A stretch of DNA of 64,000 bases from contig NZ_CAWVHE010000013.1 in assembly GCF_963929015.1 (NCBI RefSeq), positions 310,001 to 374,000 of the forward strand, given 5' to 3'. Under the pieces are notes generated by a model. The model worked only from the letters and a program-made list of their open reading frames with translations, did no database searches and was not told the DNA's origin. Below are positions 52,766-62,840 of this stretch, in pieces; the stretch's first letter is position 1; each line of letters begins with the position of its first letter. The stretch is from Merdimonas sp963929015. Its GTDB lineage: Bacteria > Bacillota > Clostridia > Lachnospirales > Lachnospiraceae. The translations under genes were made by a program, and so were the position numbers.

Positions 52766-53074
52766 GATTTAACATTTAGCATTTCTTTGTCTGACTCTTT
52801 TTATTTATGATACAAGCTCTTCCCAGGGAAATTTTAATATTTTAAAAAGATTGAATATATATCAGAGTAAATATAATATTAGGAATAATATGCTTACTTT
52901 TCAGATGCTTTGAAAGCCTGTATTTTATCAATAGTATCCTTTCTTTTCGGCGGATCAATTTTGGACTGTATTTCTACTTTTTTACAGCAATCCTGGACTT
53001 CTGTCTTTTTGTAACGGAAAGAATTTAGACCTCTTTTCTTTTTTTACGCATGAAATTAGACTATAAAAAGCAAT

Positions 53075-53097
53075 AAAAAATCCTGGGAAAGCCCAGG
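53075..53097 (-). terminator. terminator of the winged-helix gene
   Basis: CCTGGG-AAAG-CCCAGG stem with a T-run on the minus strand (53075-53080). Another hairpin (CCTTCTGAA/TTCAGAAGG) lies between it and the gene. Confidence 0.7.
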
Positions 53098-53227
53098 CAC
53101 AGCTGCTTTTTCAAACTGTAACATTCTTATGACGCCACCTTCTGTTTTTTTCTATTGTTTTTTAGGGAAAAAGAAAAAGAAAGGGTCATGGAACAGACCT
53201 TCTGAATCTTTAAATCCTTCAGAAGGT

Positions 53228-54049
53228 TTAGATAAGTGTTTTAAGAATAGTATGTATATAGCGACTATTCAGTGTCCTACAGTCAGCTTCCACCCCTGTA
53301 ACGCTCTTGTGGACGGCTTCCTTGAGGAGCTGCTTTAATTCTTGAAGCTGCACAACAGGACGGTATTGTTTCAGCAGCCAGGATGTATTTGCGACTTCTT
53401 CTTCTTTCCATTCCCGGATCCGCTCTCTTCTACATTGAACCTCGACAAAATATTGAAATTCTGTGTCTTCCACTCCCTTTTTCTCTTTCCTGTGAAATAC
53501 GGAATGTTTATAGGTAATATAGTAGATCCCATTTTTTATCCCAACGGAAAAGAAATGACGAAGTGTATGAAGATAACAACGGATTACTCGTCCCGTTACA
53601 CCGAGAAGCTCCGTAAAAATATCATAGAACCTATAGGTTCTTACCTTGTAGCTGCTGGAGTTTTCGTGGGTACGCTTTAAAAACTCGAACAGCATGTATT
53701 TTTCGTTTGCTTTAAGCTTTTTAAAGATATCCTGGTGAAAAACTGCCCGATGAAGGTTCACATATCCTTCCCGGAACGCTTCCGGATAGGAAAAATCGTT
53801 ATCTGTGATCTGGACATCATAATCTATCTCTGTGTTTTTCGCATAGGAAATAACTCCCTTTTCCGCAAGAGAATAAAGAGAGGTGTAAAAGGACTGCTTG
53901 CACATTCCTGTTGATCTGCAGACCGCCCGGTTATGAACACCAACCACTTGGCCAGCAAGATTCTGATATCTGGCCAGGTAAAGGAACAGATCCATTTCAC
54001 GGTTTGTCAGATTCTTCAGCTGTGATAGCTTGCTGTATTTGATCCTCAC
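53228..54049 (-). CDS. winged-helix protein of the element (replication- or control-like)
   Basis: About 273 residues from a GTG at 54049 with GAGGTG before it. Residues about 10-75 (LTNREMDLFLYLARYQNLAG; VCRSTGMCKQSFYTSLYSLA) are a clear winged-helix/helix-turn-helix as in plasmid replication initiators and clostridial element regulators. The rest is basic with many Tyr and Arg and no catalytic motif. Role in replication is inferred from position only. Confidence 0.55.
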   Translation of the reverse strand: MRIKYSKLSQLKNLTNREMDLFLYLARYQNLAGQVVGVHNRAVCRSTGMCKQSFYTSLYSLAEKGVISYAKNTEIDYDVQITDNDFSYPEAFREGYVNLHRAVFHQDIFKKLKANEKYMLFEFLKRTHENSSSYKVRTYRFYDIFTELLGVTGRVIRCYLHTLRHFFSVGIKNGIYYITYKHSVFHRKEKKGVEDTEFQYFVEVQCRRERIREWKEEEVANTSWLLKQYRPVVQLQELKQLLKEAVHKSVTGVEADCRTLNSRYIHTILKTLI

Positions 54050-54233
54050 TTTTTTCACCTCTTTTTCTCTTTTTATTGACAATGCTCGTTCTTATCGCTA
54101 ATATAAATGTAAGCGGTTCAGGTTGTCTCACAGTGTCAGGCTTAATGCTGATCACTTTGCTGCCCTGGATGCGATTTGTTAAACCTTTATTATTGCAGGC
54201 GCCGGCTCCCTCAAGCTTAGGCGCCTGTTCCAT
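53997..54233 (-). CDS. open frame of 78 residues, doubtful
   Basis: ATG overlaps the stop of the preceding gene (GGAACAGGCGCC region), with AAGGA upstream. It runs into the winged-helix gene by about 50 bases. Its sequence is basic and Pro/Thr-rich with no known match. Confidence 0.3.
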   Translation of the reverse strand: MEQAPKLEGAGACNNKGLTNRIQGSKVISIKPDTVRQPEPLTFILAIRTSIVNKKRKRGEKSEDQIQQAITAEESDKP

Positions 54234-54450
54234 TTCGGTCCTTGCAGTCGCTGTTTTTTCGTTCCTGTCTTTCTCTGCTTTTCTGATTTTTTATCCGATA
54301 ATGCCGGATGGAATTAGATAATGCCAGGAGCAGAAGCCCTGTGTCATCAATTGTTTTATTCTTCCATCCGTATGTTTCCTTCAGGTATCCCCGGTATGCT
54401 TCGTATTCCTTCCGGAGTTCCTGCAGCTTTAAATTTACTAACCGATCCAT
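54217..54450 (-). CDS. 77-residue basic protein
   Basis: MDRLVNLKLQELRKEYEAYR then a hydrophobic-rich stretch GLLLLALSNSIRHYRIK and a very basic end. AAAGGA site before 54450. Looks like a small DNA-binding or regulatory helper of the element; unrecognised. Confidence 0.5.
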   Translation of the reverse strand: MDRLVNLKLQELRKEYEAYRGYLKETYGWKNKTIDDTGLLLLALSNSIRHYRIKNQKSRERQERKNSDCKDRNGTGA

Positions 54451-54613
54451 GGGGGTTTTCCTTTTCCTTTCTTGTCCTGTTCTTTCAACACGCCCCCTTT
54501 CTCCCCGGCTGACGCCGGGGAATAAAGCCTTGTTTTCTGGTTGCGTGTGATACATGTGTGTAATATGACAGTTACATCTATAGCAGGCCATTCGGCCTTG
54601 CTATCTACTACAT

Positions 54614-54916
54614 TTAAGAAATAAATACAAGTAATTCTTCCAGGATTTCCTGGCCAATCAGCAGCATCTCTCTTCTTGGTCCCGGATAAATGAGCGCCAG
54701 GATTCCGACTGCAGCAAGGATCAACACAGCGCCCCCGGCGCACACTCGTACTACCGCTCCTGCAGTGCGGATCAGGAATTTAATCATGTTTGACTTTTCA
54801 ACAATGATCTTATTCTCTTCTGCAACCTGGTATTTTTCTTTCAGCTGCTCTTGCTTCGCTTCAAACGCCTTTTTATCTATAACTTCTTGGACCAGCCTTT
54901 TCTTGTATTTACTCAT
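54614..54916 (-). CDS. 100-residue coiled-coil membrane protein
   Basis: N-terminal Lys/Glu coiled coil (about 5-40), then a long hydrophobic stretch (about 46-77) with AGGAVLILAAVGILALIY. Overlaps the ParA-like gene by 4 bases. Probably a small inner-membrane part of the transfer module. Confidence 0.55.
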   Translation of the reverse strand: MSKYKKRLVQEVIDKKAFEAKQEQLKEKYQVAEENKIIVEKSNMIKFLIRTAGAVVRVCAGGAVLILAAVGILALIYPGPRREMLLIGQEILEELLVFIS

Positions 54917-56031
54917 TTTCCCACCCGTTTATCTTTCCGGCCTTTTGTAAAAAAACCTGTTTTTTTTCTTTTCTTTCCTGTTCTCTTTGCTGCCGGATGC
55001 AATGGAAGCATCTTTTCGTACATTTCAGATCCATTAAATCGGAATGGATCCCTGCAGTCATCTGCGATAAACGTATACTCTTCCTTTCCTGTCATCAGAT
55101 CATAAATGTCTTCCCGTTCCTCCTGATCGAATGGTATAAAGTTGAAAACATAAAACACATGATTGTAAAAATGGTTTTCGATCAGCTCATAAGTTTTCAT
55201 AAATTCGCCAGGCTTTGTCCCGACAACAAAAATACGCATACTTTTTTCAAGGAAAGAAACCTTGTTGAACTCCCGCTCTCGGTATACTCCATAATCATAA
55301 ACAAAGAAGTCGTAAGATAGTTTCATAACTTCCGGAAGTTTATCAAGCTTGTAATATAGATCCACTTCCTGATAAGTGACCCTTCCAAGCTCTTTATCCT
55401 CCTCCACTCCTTCGTATGCTTCTGCCAGCTCCTCAACCCAGCCGTGCTGGTTCATCTGAATGTAGCAGGCTTTATAACCGTTGTAGAGCAGGTATTTTAC
55501 AATCTGGATTGCCTGGGTGGTTGTCCCGATCCGTGAAAGGACGCCGGCAATGCCGATACTTGTAATTTCCTGTTTCCCCGTCTTCGGATCCGCCTCGTAC
55601 TTTACTTCTCCTTCCAGCTTCTCTGCCGGCATCCGATCATTTTCTTCCAGAGGCTCCAGGATCCCTGCAATGGCCTTTTCCAAGGCTTCCTTCTTTTCAT
55701 CCTGGTAGACTCCGGAAATAAAATGCTTAACGCCCTGAAACCGCAGCATCCGAAGGATTTCTGACTGTTCCGGATATCCCGGTGCATAGATGACCGGAAC
55801 CGCATTGTTTGCAATCTGAATCCGCCGGATCACATCGGCGATCACATCAGCCGGATCTGTGTACTGCTCAACGTCGTAAACAATATGGCTGCAATCAGAA
55901 CAAGCCAGAATCTCTCCTGCCTGCGAATCTATTGTCAAAGCTGGCGTAATAAATTTTGTCTCCCATCCGAGCTTCTTTGCAACCTCTGTCACAAAATACC
56001 CTTTTTCTTCTTTTCCAACAAATATGATCAT
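54913..56031 (-). CDS. ParA/MinD-like protein with degenerate P-loop
   Basis: 372 residues. An N-terminal receiver-like alpha/beta part (about 1-120) and a MinD/ParA-like core starting at GIAGVLSRIGTTTQAIQIV, where the Walker A lysine is not evident. Later YDFFVYDYGVYRE resembles the Walker B region. Tail very basic (KKRKKTGFFTKGRKDKR). Such proteins occur in CTn/ICE transfer modules; function unproven. Start overlaps the primase stop (ATGA). Confidence 0.6.
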   Translation of the reverse strand: MIIFVGKEEKGYFVTEVAKKLGWETKFITPALTIDSQAGEILACSDCSHIVYDVEQYTDPADVIADVIRRIQIANNAVPVIYAPGYPEQSEILRMLRFQGVKHFISGVYQDEKKEALEKAIAGILEPLEENDRMPAEKLEGEVKYEADPKTGKQEITSIGIAGVLSRIGTTTQAIQIVKYLLYNGYKACYIQMNQHGWVEELAEAYEGVEEDKELGRVTYQEVDLYYKLDKLPEVMKLSYDFFVYDYGVYREREFNKVSFLEKSMRIFVVGTKPGEFMKTYELIENHFYNHVFYVFNFIPFDQEEREDIYDLMTGKEEYTFIADDCRDPFRFNGSEMYEKMLPLHPAAKRTGKKRKKTGFFTKGRKDKRVGK

Positions 56032-56981
56032 GATATTTTCTCCTTCTTTAAAATATCGTTCCAGTCTTTCCCTTCTCCGAGCGGAAGATCCAAGTAGACC
56101 TGAACCTCCGGCCGTTCCGTCTGGATCAGTTGCTTCAGGATCCCCGCAGCCTTCCGTCCGCCCTCATCCTGATCAAATGCGATCCGGATCTCTTCCAACT
56201 CCGTCTTTTTCAGGAAGGATCTGATCGCTTCCAGCTTCCCGACTCCTGACAGGGCAAGATAGTCATATTTTTTCCACATCTGATCCGCTTCCTGAAGCGT
56301 CATCAACGACATGGCGTCTATGACGCTTTCTGTAATTATTAGTTTGGGGGATTTGTTATCAACATGAAAACACTGGTCATAGTCACAGCCTGCCACATCT
56401 CCATAAAAAGAAAAATCTGATCTTGTCCCCCGCAGGCATGCAAAGACTGGTTTTTCCGGTTCCTTCCGGTCATAACCTACGAATACGCAGTTCCCCTTTT
56501 CGTCTTCGTAAAGCTGCTTTCTATCCACCAGGTCCTGCACGATATTCCGGCTGATCTTCCGTGTTTTGATCAAATACGCGTAGACACGGTGCATATTTTT
56601 CCCTTTTGCCGGCAGCCGTAAAGAAACCGGATGCTCCGTGTCTTTCAGTAACCGATTTAGAGCTTTCGCCGCGTGAAACTTAGGAAGTTCTTCCGCATTT
56701 CTGTAAACTCTGTTTGAAAAATCTTTCAGGATCTCATGAAGATTCTGATCCGTAAATTCTAAGGCAAAATCAATCACCGATCCTCCTTTTCCAATCGCTC
56801 TTCCTCTTCCCGGCACAGAATTTCTGTAAAAACAGTTTTTCACCGGATCGATCATGACGGAATCATGTTCCTTCAAGGAATAATACCTTCCACGCCGCAC
56901 TACAGTAAACCCAAGCTCCCGGGCGTAATCCTCAATACGTATCTCTGCTTTAATCCAATCATACAGCTGTTTTTTACCCAT
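56028..56981 (-). CDS. TOPRIM-domain primase-like protein
   Basis: 317 residues. The N-terminal part (IEDYARELGFTVVRRGRYYS; LKEHDSVMID) resembles the DUF3991/CHC2-like segment; residues about 205-300 form a TOPRIM domain (LIITESVIDAMSLM, with catalytic Glu; IRIAFDQDEGGRKAA, with DxD). Proteins of this type prime or process transferred single strands in conjugative elements. GGAGGGG ribosome site. Confidence 0.8.
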   Translation of the reverse strand: MGKKQLYDWIKAEIRIEDYARELGFTVVRRGRYYSLKEHDSVMIDPVKNCFYRNSVPGRGRAIGKGGSVIDFALEFTDQNLHEILKDFSNRVYRNAEELPKFHAAKALNRLLKDTEHPVSLRLPAKGKNMHRVYAYLIKTRKISRNIVQDLVDRKQLYEDEKGNCVFVGYDRKEPEKPVFACLRGTRSDFSFYGDVAGCDYDQCFHVDNKSPKLIITESVIDAMSLMTLQEADQMWKKYDYLALSGVGKLEAIRSFLKKTELEEIRIAFDQDEGGRKAAGILKQLIQTERPEVQVYLDLPLGEGKDWNDILKKEKIS

Positions 56982-57005
56982 TTCCTCCCCTCCTTAATGC
57001 AGATA

Positions 57006-57857
57006 TTAGTTTTTGCTCTTTTGAGCTTTCTTTTCCGTCTGTTCCTTCAGATTCCGGATCTGATCTCTTGTATTCCGGATCCGCTCCTTTACTTCCGCAG
57101 CCTCTGCCTGGTCGTTGGCAATATGCTCTTCTTCTGATAAGATCTCGTTTTTGGCGTCTTCTATTACAGATTCCGTTTCCTGAATCTGTTTTTCTGTCTG
57201 ATAGGTTTCCTTTTCCTGCAGCTGCAGGATCTCCGCTTCAATGTTGCGGATCCGTTTTTCTGATTCACTGATTCTCTTATTGATTTTTTTTATCTCTTCC
57301 TGGTATCCCTGAACCTGTAACTGATATTTTTCAACCAGGTATTCCGACCGGTCTTTCCGTTCCAGGGTTTCTACACGATCCACATCGTTGATGTTTGTGT
57401 ACATCCGAATCATGGTTCCGCTTTCTTCGCCCGCATCCTTTTCCTGGATCCGCAAAGATATTTCCGAAAAACGTTTCGGGACATCATCGATCTGCAGAAT
57501 GATCCAGTCCATATCTTCCAAAACCGGTGTTACTGGTAACATTCCGGCATTGGTTTCCATTGCGGAATACTCATATCCCTCAAGGCCTTCAAACGACCGG
57601 TCGGAAAGATCCAGCTCCACTTCCATCCGCTGCTGATTTTCACTATACTCCCAACGAATGATCTTAATGGTTCTGTTTTCCCACTGTATGTCTTCGTTTA
57701 ACCTGGTAAGTCGCTCCGCATCCCCTGTAGTCGGCATCCAGATTTTAGATGTGAAAAATAAGGTGTATCCAGAAAGAAAGATGGTAATAAACAGAACCGC
57801 AAATACATTTTTATGTTTTTTCTTTTCCCTGCCCTGTTTGTTGTTTTGTGTTTTCAT
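57006..57857 (-). CDS. membrane protein with coiled coil
   Basis: 283 residues. Basic N-terminus, one transmembrane helix (about 18-36), an extracytoplasmic domain (about 45-170) and a long coiled coil (about 175-275). Likely a scaffold in the transfer apparatus, by analogy to its position. Overlaps the next upstream gene by 4 bases. Confidence 0.6.
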   Translation of the reverse strand: MKTQNNKQGREKKKHKNVFAVLFITIFLSGYTLFFTSKIWMPTTGDAERLTRLNEDIQWENRTIKIIRWEYSENQQRMEVELDLSDRSFEGLEGYEYSAMETNAGMLPVTPVLEDMDWIILQIDDVPKRFSEISLRIQEKDAGEESGTMIRMYTNINDVDRVETLERKDRSEYLVEKYQLQVQGYQEEIKKINKRISESEKRIRNIEAEILQLQEKETYQTEKQIQETESVIEDAKNEILSEEEHIANDQAEAAEVKERIRNTRDQIRNLKEQTEKKAQKSKN

Positions 57858-58186
57858 ACTTTTCTACTCCGCAACTTTGGTTTCCTTTTTTCCCTAAATG
57901 ACTCTCTGTATAACATTTCATAGATCTTTTCATAGATATCTTTATTGATCAGATCCAGATCCACTTCCTGTACATGCAATCCTTTGGATTCCGCCATCCG
58001 GATTACTTCTTCCAGATCTTCAACCTGCTCTTGTCCGATAGTGGATCTTACAATAAAGATCTGATCCGCTTCTTCCATCTGATCCACCACATATCCTTTA
58101 TTTCCCCATGCCTGGAACGCTCTTTCTTTCAGATATTGCCGTTCTTCATTTCCGCAGTAAAAATAGACCTTTTTTGCCTCTTTTGT
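57854..58186 (-). CDS. 110-residue alpha/beta protein of unknown function
   Basis: MTKEAKKVYFYCGNEERQYL then an alternating strand-helix pattern to a basic end. AGGAGG site before 58186. A small Rossmann-like fold is possible; no family recognised. Confidence 0.55.
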   Translation of the reverse strand, partial: TKEAKKVYFYCGNEERQYLKERAFQAWGNKGYVVDQMEEADQIFIVRSTIGQEQVEDLEEVIRMAESKGLHVQEVDLDLINKDIYEKIYEMLYRESFREKRKPKLRSRKV

Positions 58187-58206
58187 CATATTGATAACCT
58201 CCTCTG

Positions 58207-58671
58207 TTACGGGTGAATCCATATTTTCCCATCATTTTTGTAATAATCCAACACCAGCATTTTCGCCTCTTCTGGATATCCATCGTCCCCGGTTATTGTC
58301 CGGAACAGGAAGGAATATTTGTTTTCTACCGGATCCAGTTCACAGTAATCCTGGAATTCTGCTCCGGTAGCCATGCCATAATCCTGGTTTTCCCTGGTCC
58401 AGGACTCAATCTCATTCCGCAGCCCGTCCTCATCCATATCCAGGATTTCCAGATAGGCATCCGGGATCCTGATCTCAAAAATCTTCTCCTCTTCTTCGTC
58501 ATTTTTCACATTTAACTCCGGTTCTGACAAATCAGGCTCCTGTTCCAGGATGGCCGGCTCTTTCTTTGCTTCCGGCGCTTTCTTCTCATAAAAGCAGTGC
58601 ATCAAAAGATAGACTGCAGCAATGATCACAGCAAGCAAGATCAATACAATCCCTAATTTTTTCTTATCCAT
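58207..58671 (-). CDS. single-pass membrane protein, 154 residues
   Basis: MDKKKLGIVLILLAVIIAAV is an N-terminal membrane anchor; then a Glu-rich spacer (about 30-60) and an acidic outer domain that ends in DYYKNDGKIWIHP. Position next to the hydrolase suggests an envelope role. Unrecognised. Confidence 0.55.
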   Translation of the reverse strand: MDKKKLGIVLILLAVIIAAVYLLMHCFYEKKAPEAKKEPAILEQEPDLSEPELNVKNDEEEEKIFEIRIPDAYLEILDMDEDGLRNEIESWTRENQDYGMATGAEFQDYCELDPVENKYSFLFRTITGDDGYPEEAKMLVLDYYKNDGKIWIHP

Positions 58672-58685
58672 CTCAAATCCTCCCT

Positions 58686-59840
58686 CTATCTTGCAGACAG
58701 ATCGATCCCATTGACCCATCCGTAATAAGCGGTACACTGATATTCATATGTTGCTTTCCAAGCTGACAGCTCTGTGATGGTGCATCCATTGCTTTGATTT
58801 CCCGTACGGGAAGACTCATTATGAAACACTTTCCCGTCCCCGATATATATTCCAATGTGTCCATAATTCCATGAGCTGGGTCTTGGTCCTGAATGTTGTA
58901 CGCAGATAACCATCCCCACCTTCAGACCACCGCTTTCCCGGCTCATATTGAAGCTGTTCGCGTTTCCGTATGGGTAAGGCTGCCCTGCATTTGCAAAAAC
59001 ACGAGAGACCCAGGTGGCACACAAGCCATCTCCCGCAAAGCGGGTCTGATACGCGACATCAACGACATGCCTCTGTGCAGCTGTAGCTGATGCGTATTCC
59101 TGGCCGGCCCCAGTCCCTGCTCCGCCCTGACCAATATCCTGAGAATTTTGAAATTGTTCCAGGGTCAGGTTGTCAAACCTGTATAACTGATAGGTCCGCA
59201 TTACGGATGTGCAATGCTCTACATAAGTGACAGATGTTGCCCATCCTGATTCCCGGATGGCCGCAATAAACTGATCGGCCATAGCCTGGGAATACTGGCC
59301 TCCTGTCTTCTTATACGGTTGAATATTCGCGATGTACGGAGCCTTTTCCAGCATTACTGCCCGTTGCCTGATGCAGTCAGCATGGCTTCTGTAAACGGAA
59401 AATCCAGCCACTATGTCGTAGGAGTTTCCTGCCGGATCCTGCTCGCCTGTGCTGTAATTGTACGATCCTATTGCGTATTGATCGCTACGATGGTATTTGA
59501 TCCCGAAAAGGTTCTTCTGTTCATAAGCAAGTCTGGAAAGCCCTTGTCCTGTTTCCCCGTGGGGACCATATCTTCCAAATCCGCTCTCTACAATGATCTG
59601 TGCCAGACCACTGCTGACCGGATGACCGTAGGTATCCTGCATCTCCAAAAGTGTTTCAACCATTTCAATTGTAATGAATGGGGGTAGCCCATCCAGTGAC
59701 AAATCGCTTCTTGTCTGTTCTTCCTCCCCGCCGACCACCGCCATTACAGCAGTAATCATCTGCATGGCCGCTCCGGCCGTCAAAGCAAGAATCAACACTG
59801 TGGCAATGATCCCCGGTATGAATAATTTCAATCCTCTCAT
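58686..59840 (-). CDS. VirB1-like peptidoglycan hydrolase (glucosaminidase + NlpC/P60)
   Basis: 384 residues. N-terminal membrane anchor (about 5-35). Glucosaminidase/FlgJ-like domain about 60-215 (LAQIIVESGFGRYGPHGETG; then NLFGIKYHRSDQ). C-terminal NlpC/P60 peptidase about 255-375, with the Cys in DGLCATWVSRVF and a His in YGHIGIYIGDG. It should open the wall locally for DNA transfer, like VirB1 or TcpG proteins. Confidence 0.85.
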   Translation of the reverse strand: MRGLKLFIPGIIATVLILALTAGAAMQMITAVMAVVGGEEEQTRSDLSLDGLPPFITIEMVETLLEMQDTYGHPVSSGLAQIIVESGFGRYGPHGETGQGLSRLAYEQKNLFGIKYHRSDQYAIGSYNYSTGEQDPAGNSYDIVAGFSVYRSHADCIRQRAVMLEKAPYIANIQPYKKTGGQYSQAMADQFIAAIRESGWATSVTYVEHCTSVMRTYQLYRFDNLTLEQFQNSQDIGQGGAGTGAGQEYASATAAQRHVVDVAYQTRFAGDGLCATWVSRVFANAGQPYPYGNANSFNMSRESGGLKVGMVICVQHSGPRPSSWNYGHIGIYIGDGKVFHNESSRTGNQSNGCTITELSAWKATYEYQCTAYYGWVNGIDLSAR

Positions 59841-59855
59841 GTGTGATCTTCCTTT

Positions 59856-61813
59856 TTATACACCACCCTGGAACATCAGATTGTCCTGTTTGGTCAGATG
59901 AATTTTTAGCTCAAGATTGCGGTCGGAGGCGATGCAAAGAATGGTTTCCCCTACCTGCAGCTTCGGGATTCTGTCCCGCTGGCTGCTGGTCAGGGTGTTT
60001 TCAAATACCTTGTCAAACAGCCCCAACACATTTGTTTCCTGATGAAATATAAATTTGTACTGCGTCAGCTCGAAAATCTTTTTCAGATCATCAATCTCTT
60101 CCGCTCCGGATCCCTCTGGTACATAGTCCCGGATGGATTGGCTGGCCAGCATAATCCCTCCAAAATATTTTCTTGCTTCCCGCAGGTAGATCGTGATAGA
60201 TTCCAGCGCATATCGTTTTCTTGTATTGATCCAGCGATGGGATTCATCAATGATCAGCAGAAATTTGGTGGCATCCTCAAAAGCAACATGGTCCGGATGG
60301 TCTGAAGGCAGCGAATACCGTTTCATCATTAAACGCCCGTTCGTCACACAGTTATCCCAGCATAAGGAAACCATGTTGAAGATCTGGGCGTCAAAAACAG
60401 ACGCCTTCATCTCTTTGATCGTGGAAATATCGAAAGTTACGATCTGCTCATCCAGGATATTGTCTATAGATGTATGTCCGTCAAATAAAGATCCGTAGGT
60501 ATGTACGATATTCTGGATAACCCGGCGGATTTTATCGATCCGTTCCATATTCTTTTTCACAATAGACAGCGTGACTTCATCGTAAGTCTCTTCCCGGATC
60601 CGCTCCATTTTTCTGTCTATGTATTGCAGCATGTCTGAAAAGGTCGGATATTTTTCCGCCGGCAGGCCGGTCACCTGGCTGGTTACTTTTCCATTCCTAA
60701 GCTCCATGCCAAATTGCTGATACAACTCTCTTAAGAGTTCTTCAAACGTAATGATTTCCTGGGTATCCGCTTGTCCTTCTGTTAGAAACTTGTAAATCGT
60801 AGATACCTTTGAAATATGCCTTGTGAAACTGATTCCTTCGTTCTCATCCCCTTTCAAGATCTCCAGGGGGTTCAGGATCCCATTTGTCCCATCCAGCTTA
60901 ATCACTTTGCCGCCGTAGGTTTTGGTCAGGCGTTCAAATTCTCCGGATATATCAAATGTCCGGATATAGTTTCCTCGCACCGCATTAGCTTTAAACCGCT
61001 TCTTTAAAAGCGTGGACTTTCCGGAACCCATGGTGCCGATCACCAGGGAATTGTAATGTAGCCGCGTACTTGTTTTAGTAAATTCATCAAACAGAACATT
61101 CCCACCACACGGCGTCTTTCCCAGAAAACATCCGGTGGGATCTTCCAGGCTGGAAAAATGGTAAGGATTTCCTGCAGCCATGGCATTGGACACCAGCGGC
61201 TGTCCATAGGTAAAAAACAGCTCCTGGGCCTGTTCATGATACGGTTTATACATGGACAACCATTCTGCTTTGCCCTCGTTAAGATACACCGCAGCTTTGA
61301 ACCCATCGCCTTCCAGGGCTTTGGAAATATTTTTGATCTTTTCCTCCAACTGTGCAAAGGACTGATCTGCTACAAAGATCCTTACATGGACCAGCTTGAT
61401 CACTTCTCCCATGGAGCTGATCTCATCATACAGCCGTTCCATCTCTTTGATCCTTTGTCTGGCATCATAAAGTTCCGCATGGTTCCTTGCTTCCGAGATC
61501 CGGTAACCCTGCTCTTTGATGGATCGGTTGATATTCTTTTTCACCTCAATCACATTGTCCGTAGAAAGATCCACCGTTACCACTGTATTGTTGATGTTGC
61601 ATACCTTGGACATCCAGAAATCATTCAAATGCCTGGGAAATTCATAGATATGCAGGCAGGTCTCGTACCCGGTTCCCGTTAGTATGAATTTAGGATCCCT
61701 AAAGCAGATTTCCGCCCTGGGGCTGGATCCTTTCCATGAGATAAGGATCGTATCCCAGCTTCTGCTTTTTTCAGCTTCTCTTTATCTTCCTTTTCTTTTT
61801 TCCACTTTCTCAT
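59856..61813 (-). pseudogene. VirB4/TraE-like conjugation ATPase, frameshifted near the start
   Basis: About 650 residues after repair. Walker A GTMGSGKSTLLKKRFK, Walker B FLLIIDESHRWINTRKRY, then LASQSIRDYVPE and a C-terminal conserved block (SSQRDRIPKLQVGE). It powers the type IV secretion channel. Two extra A bases in A-runs (about 61766-61771 and 61709-61711) disrupt the first 40 codons; removing them joins MRKWKKEKEDK to YDPYLMERIQPQGG and TGTGYETCLHIYEFP. The large intact part and clean homopolymer sites suggest read error. Confidence 0.85.
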
Positions 61814-61821
61814 CTTGCACC

Positions 61822-62313
61822 TCACGCTGTCCTCATCAAAAGGTTCTTATTGTTCATCCGAGTCATAATCTGTTCTTTCTTCTCATCCGGGATATCATCA
61901 ACCAGTCCATCCCGGCCTGTCGAAAGATTTGCTTTGATCGTTCTGCGATTCTTTTCCAGATTTTCCAGGGAATCCGCAAAGATCATAAAATAAAATTCGC
62001 GGGTAGTGTTGTGTTTTTCCAGCCAGGACAGCTCCCTTAGATCCGCCTTTAATGCCTCCAAATACAAGGGATTCGTGGTCTTTTTCATTTTTCGTCTGAT
62101 ATGTTCCTGTTGTTTTTTAGTATCACACGGAAAATTAAGGGCAATCACTTTCAGATCATCCGCATAAAGCTTGTACATTTTTGCGAACTTAAGGCAGTCA
62201 TATTCCACCTCATCTGCGGACGCATTGACCAGATCCTTTGTGGTCACTTGCAGAAAATCCATGTATGTATTATTTTTTCTCCGAAAGCAATGATTTTCCG
62301 GAAGATATTCCAT
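61822..62313 (-). CDS. conjugation protein upstream of VirB4
   Basis: About 163 residues from an ATG at 62313 (MEYLPENHCF), since the longer frame would overlap the 47-residue gene. TYMDFLQVTTKDL and the later NTTREFYFMIFADSLENL resemble the N-terminal part of VirB4-type or TcpF-like proteins. Ends 9 bases before VirB4, so it likely functions with it. Confidence 0.65.
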   Translation of the reverse strand: MEYLPENHCFRRKNNTYMDFLQVTTKDLVNASADEVEYDCLKFAKMYKLYADDLKVIALNFPCDTKKQQEHIRRKMKKTTNPLYLEALKADLRELSWLEKHNTTREFYFMIFADSLENLEKNRRTIKANLSTGRDGLVDDIPDEKKEQIMTRMNNKNLLMRTA

Positions 62314-62335
62314 TCCAATCAGATCTGCTGTATTC

Positions 62336-62479
62336 CTATCCGTTTTCGTTTCTCTTTTTCTTCTTCCCTTCCGGTTCATTCCCTTCGGCTGGGTTTTTCT
62401 TCCCACAATTCGGAATCAGAAAAAACAAAGCCAGTAAAATGATACAGGAAACTATCCCAAAGATTATATATTGTGCCAT
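62336..62479 (-). CDS. 47-residue membrane peptide
   Basis: MAQYIIFGIVSCIILLALFF is a single hydrophobic helix, then a Lys/Glu-rich tail. GAGGAGGTGCTG site well placed. Small conjugation-module membrane peptide, unrecognised. Confidence 0.6.
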   Translation of the reverse strand: MAQYIIFGIVSCIILLALFFLIPNCGKKNPAEGNEPEGKKKKRNENG

Positions 62480-62494
62480 GTATGCAGCACCTCC

Positions 62495-62840
62495 TCACAT
62501 GTACTCGTAAAACGCATCTTCCTTGTCGTCTCCGGATCCCTGCCGTTCTCTTGCCTTGCTGATATTGATAACCGGCCGGTAGACCTCATCATCCCGCCTA
62601 AAATAAATACAGATGCTCTCATAGTTCCGCCGCCGCCTGTTTCCCTGGCTTTTCATCGTCAGACAAAACGCAACCGCCAGGGAGAAGATTAAAAAGGGTA
62701 CAACTAGGGAAGCATGCACCGCATTGGAAAGCACCAGAGAGACACTGCAGTAAACGACCATAAAAAAACAGATCAAAAAGATAGACGCTTTTTCCAACCT
62801 TTGTTTCTGATTTGATCTCTTGGCTCACCAGATATCTCAT
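62495..62840 (-). pseudogene. small two-helix membrane protein, frameshifted
   Basis: ATG at 62840 (ATGA overlap with the previous gene) gives MRYLVSQEIKSETK, then one extra base near 62796 shifts the frame; beyond it EKASIFLICFFMVVYCSVSL and LVVPFLIFSLAVAFCL are two membrane helices. About 115 residues. The layout is like PrgI-family parts of transfer channels that precede VirB4, inferred from place and shape. Confidence 0.6.
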
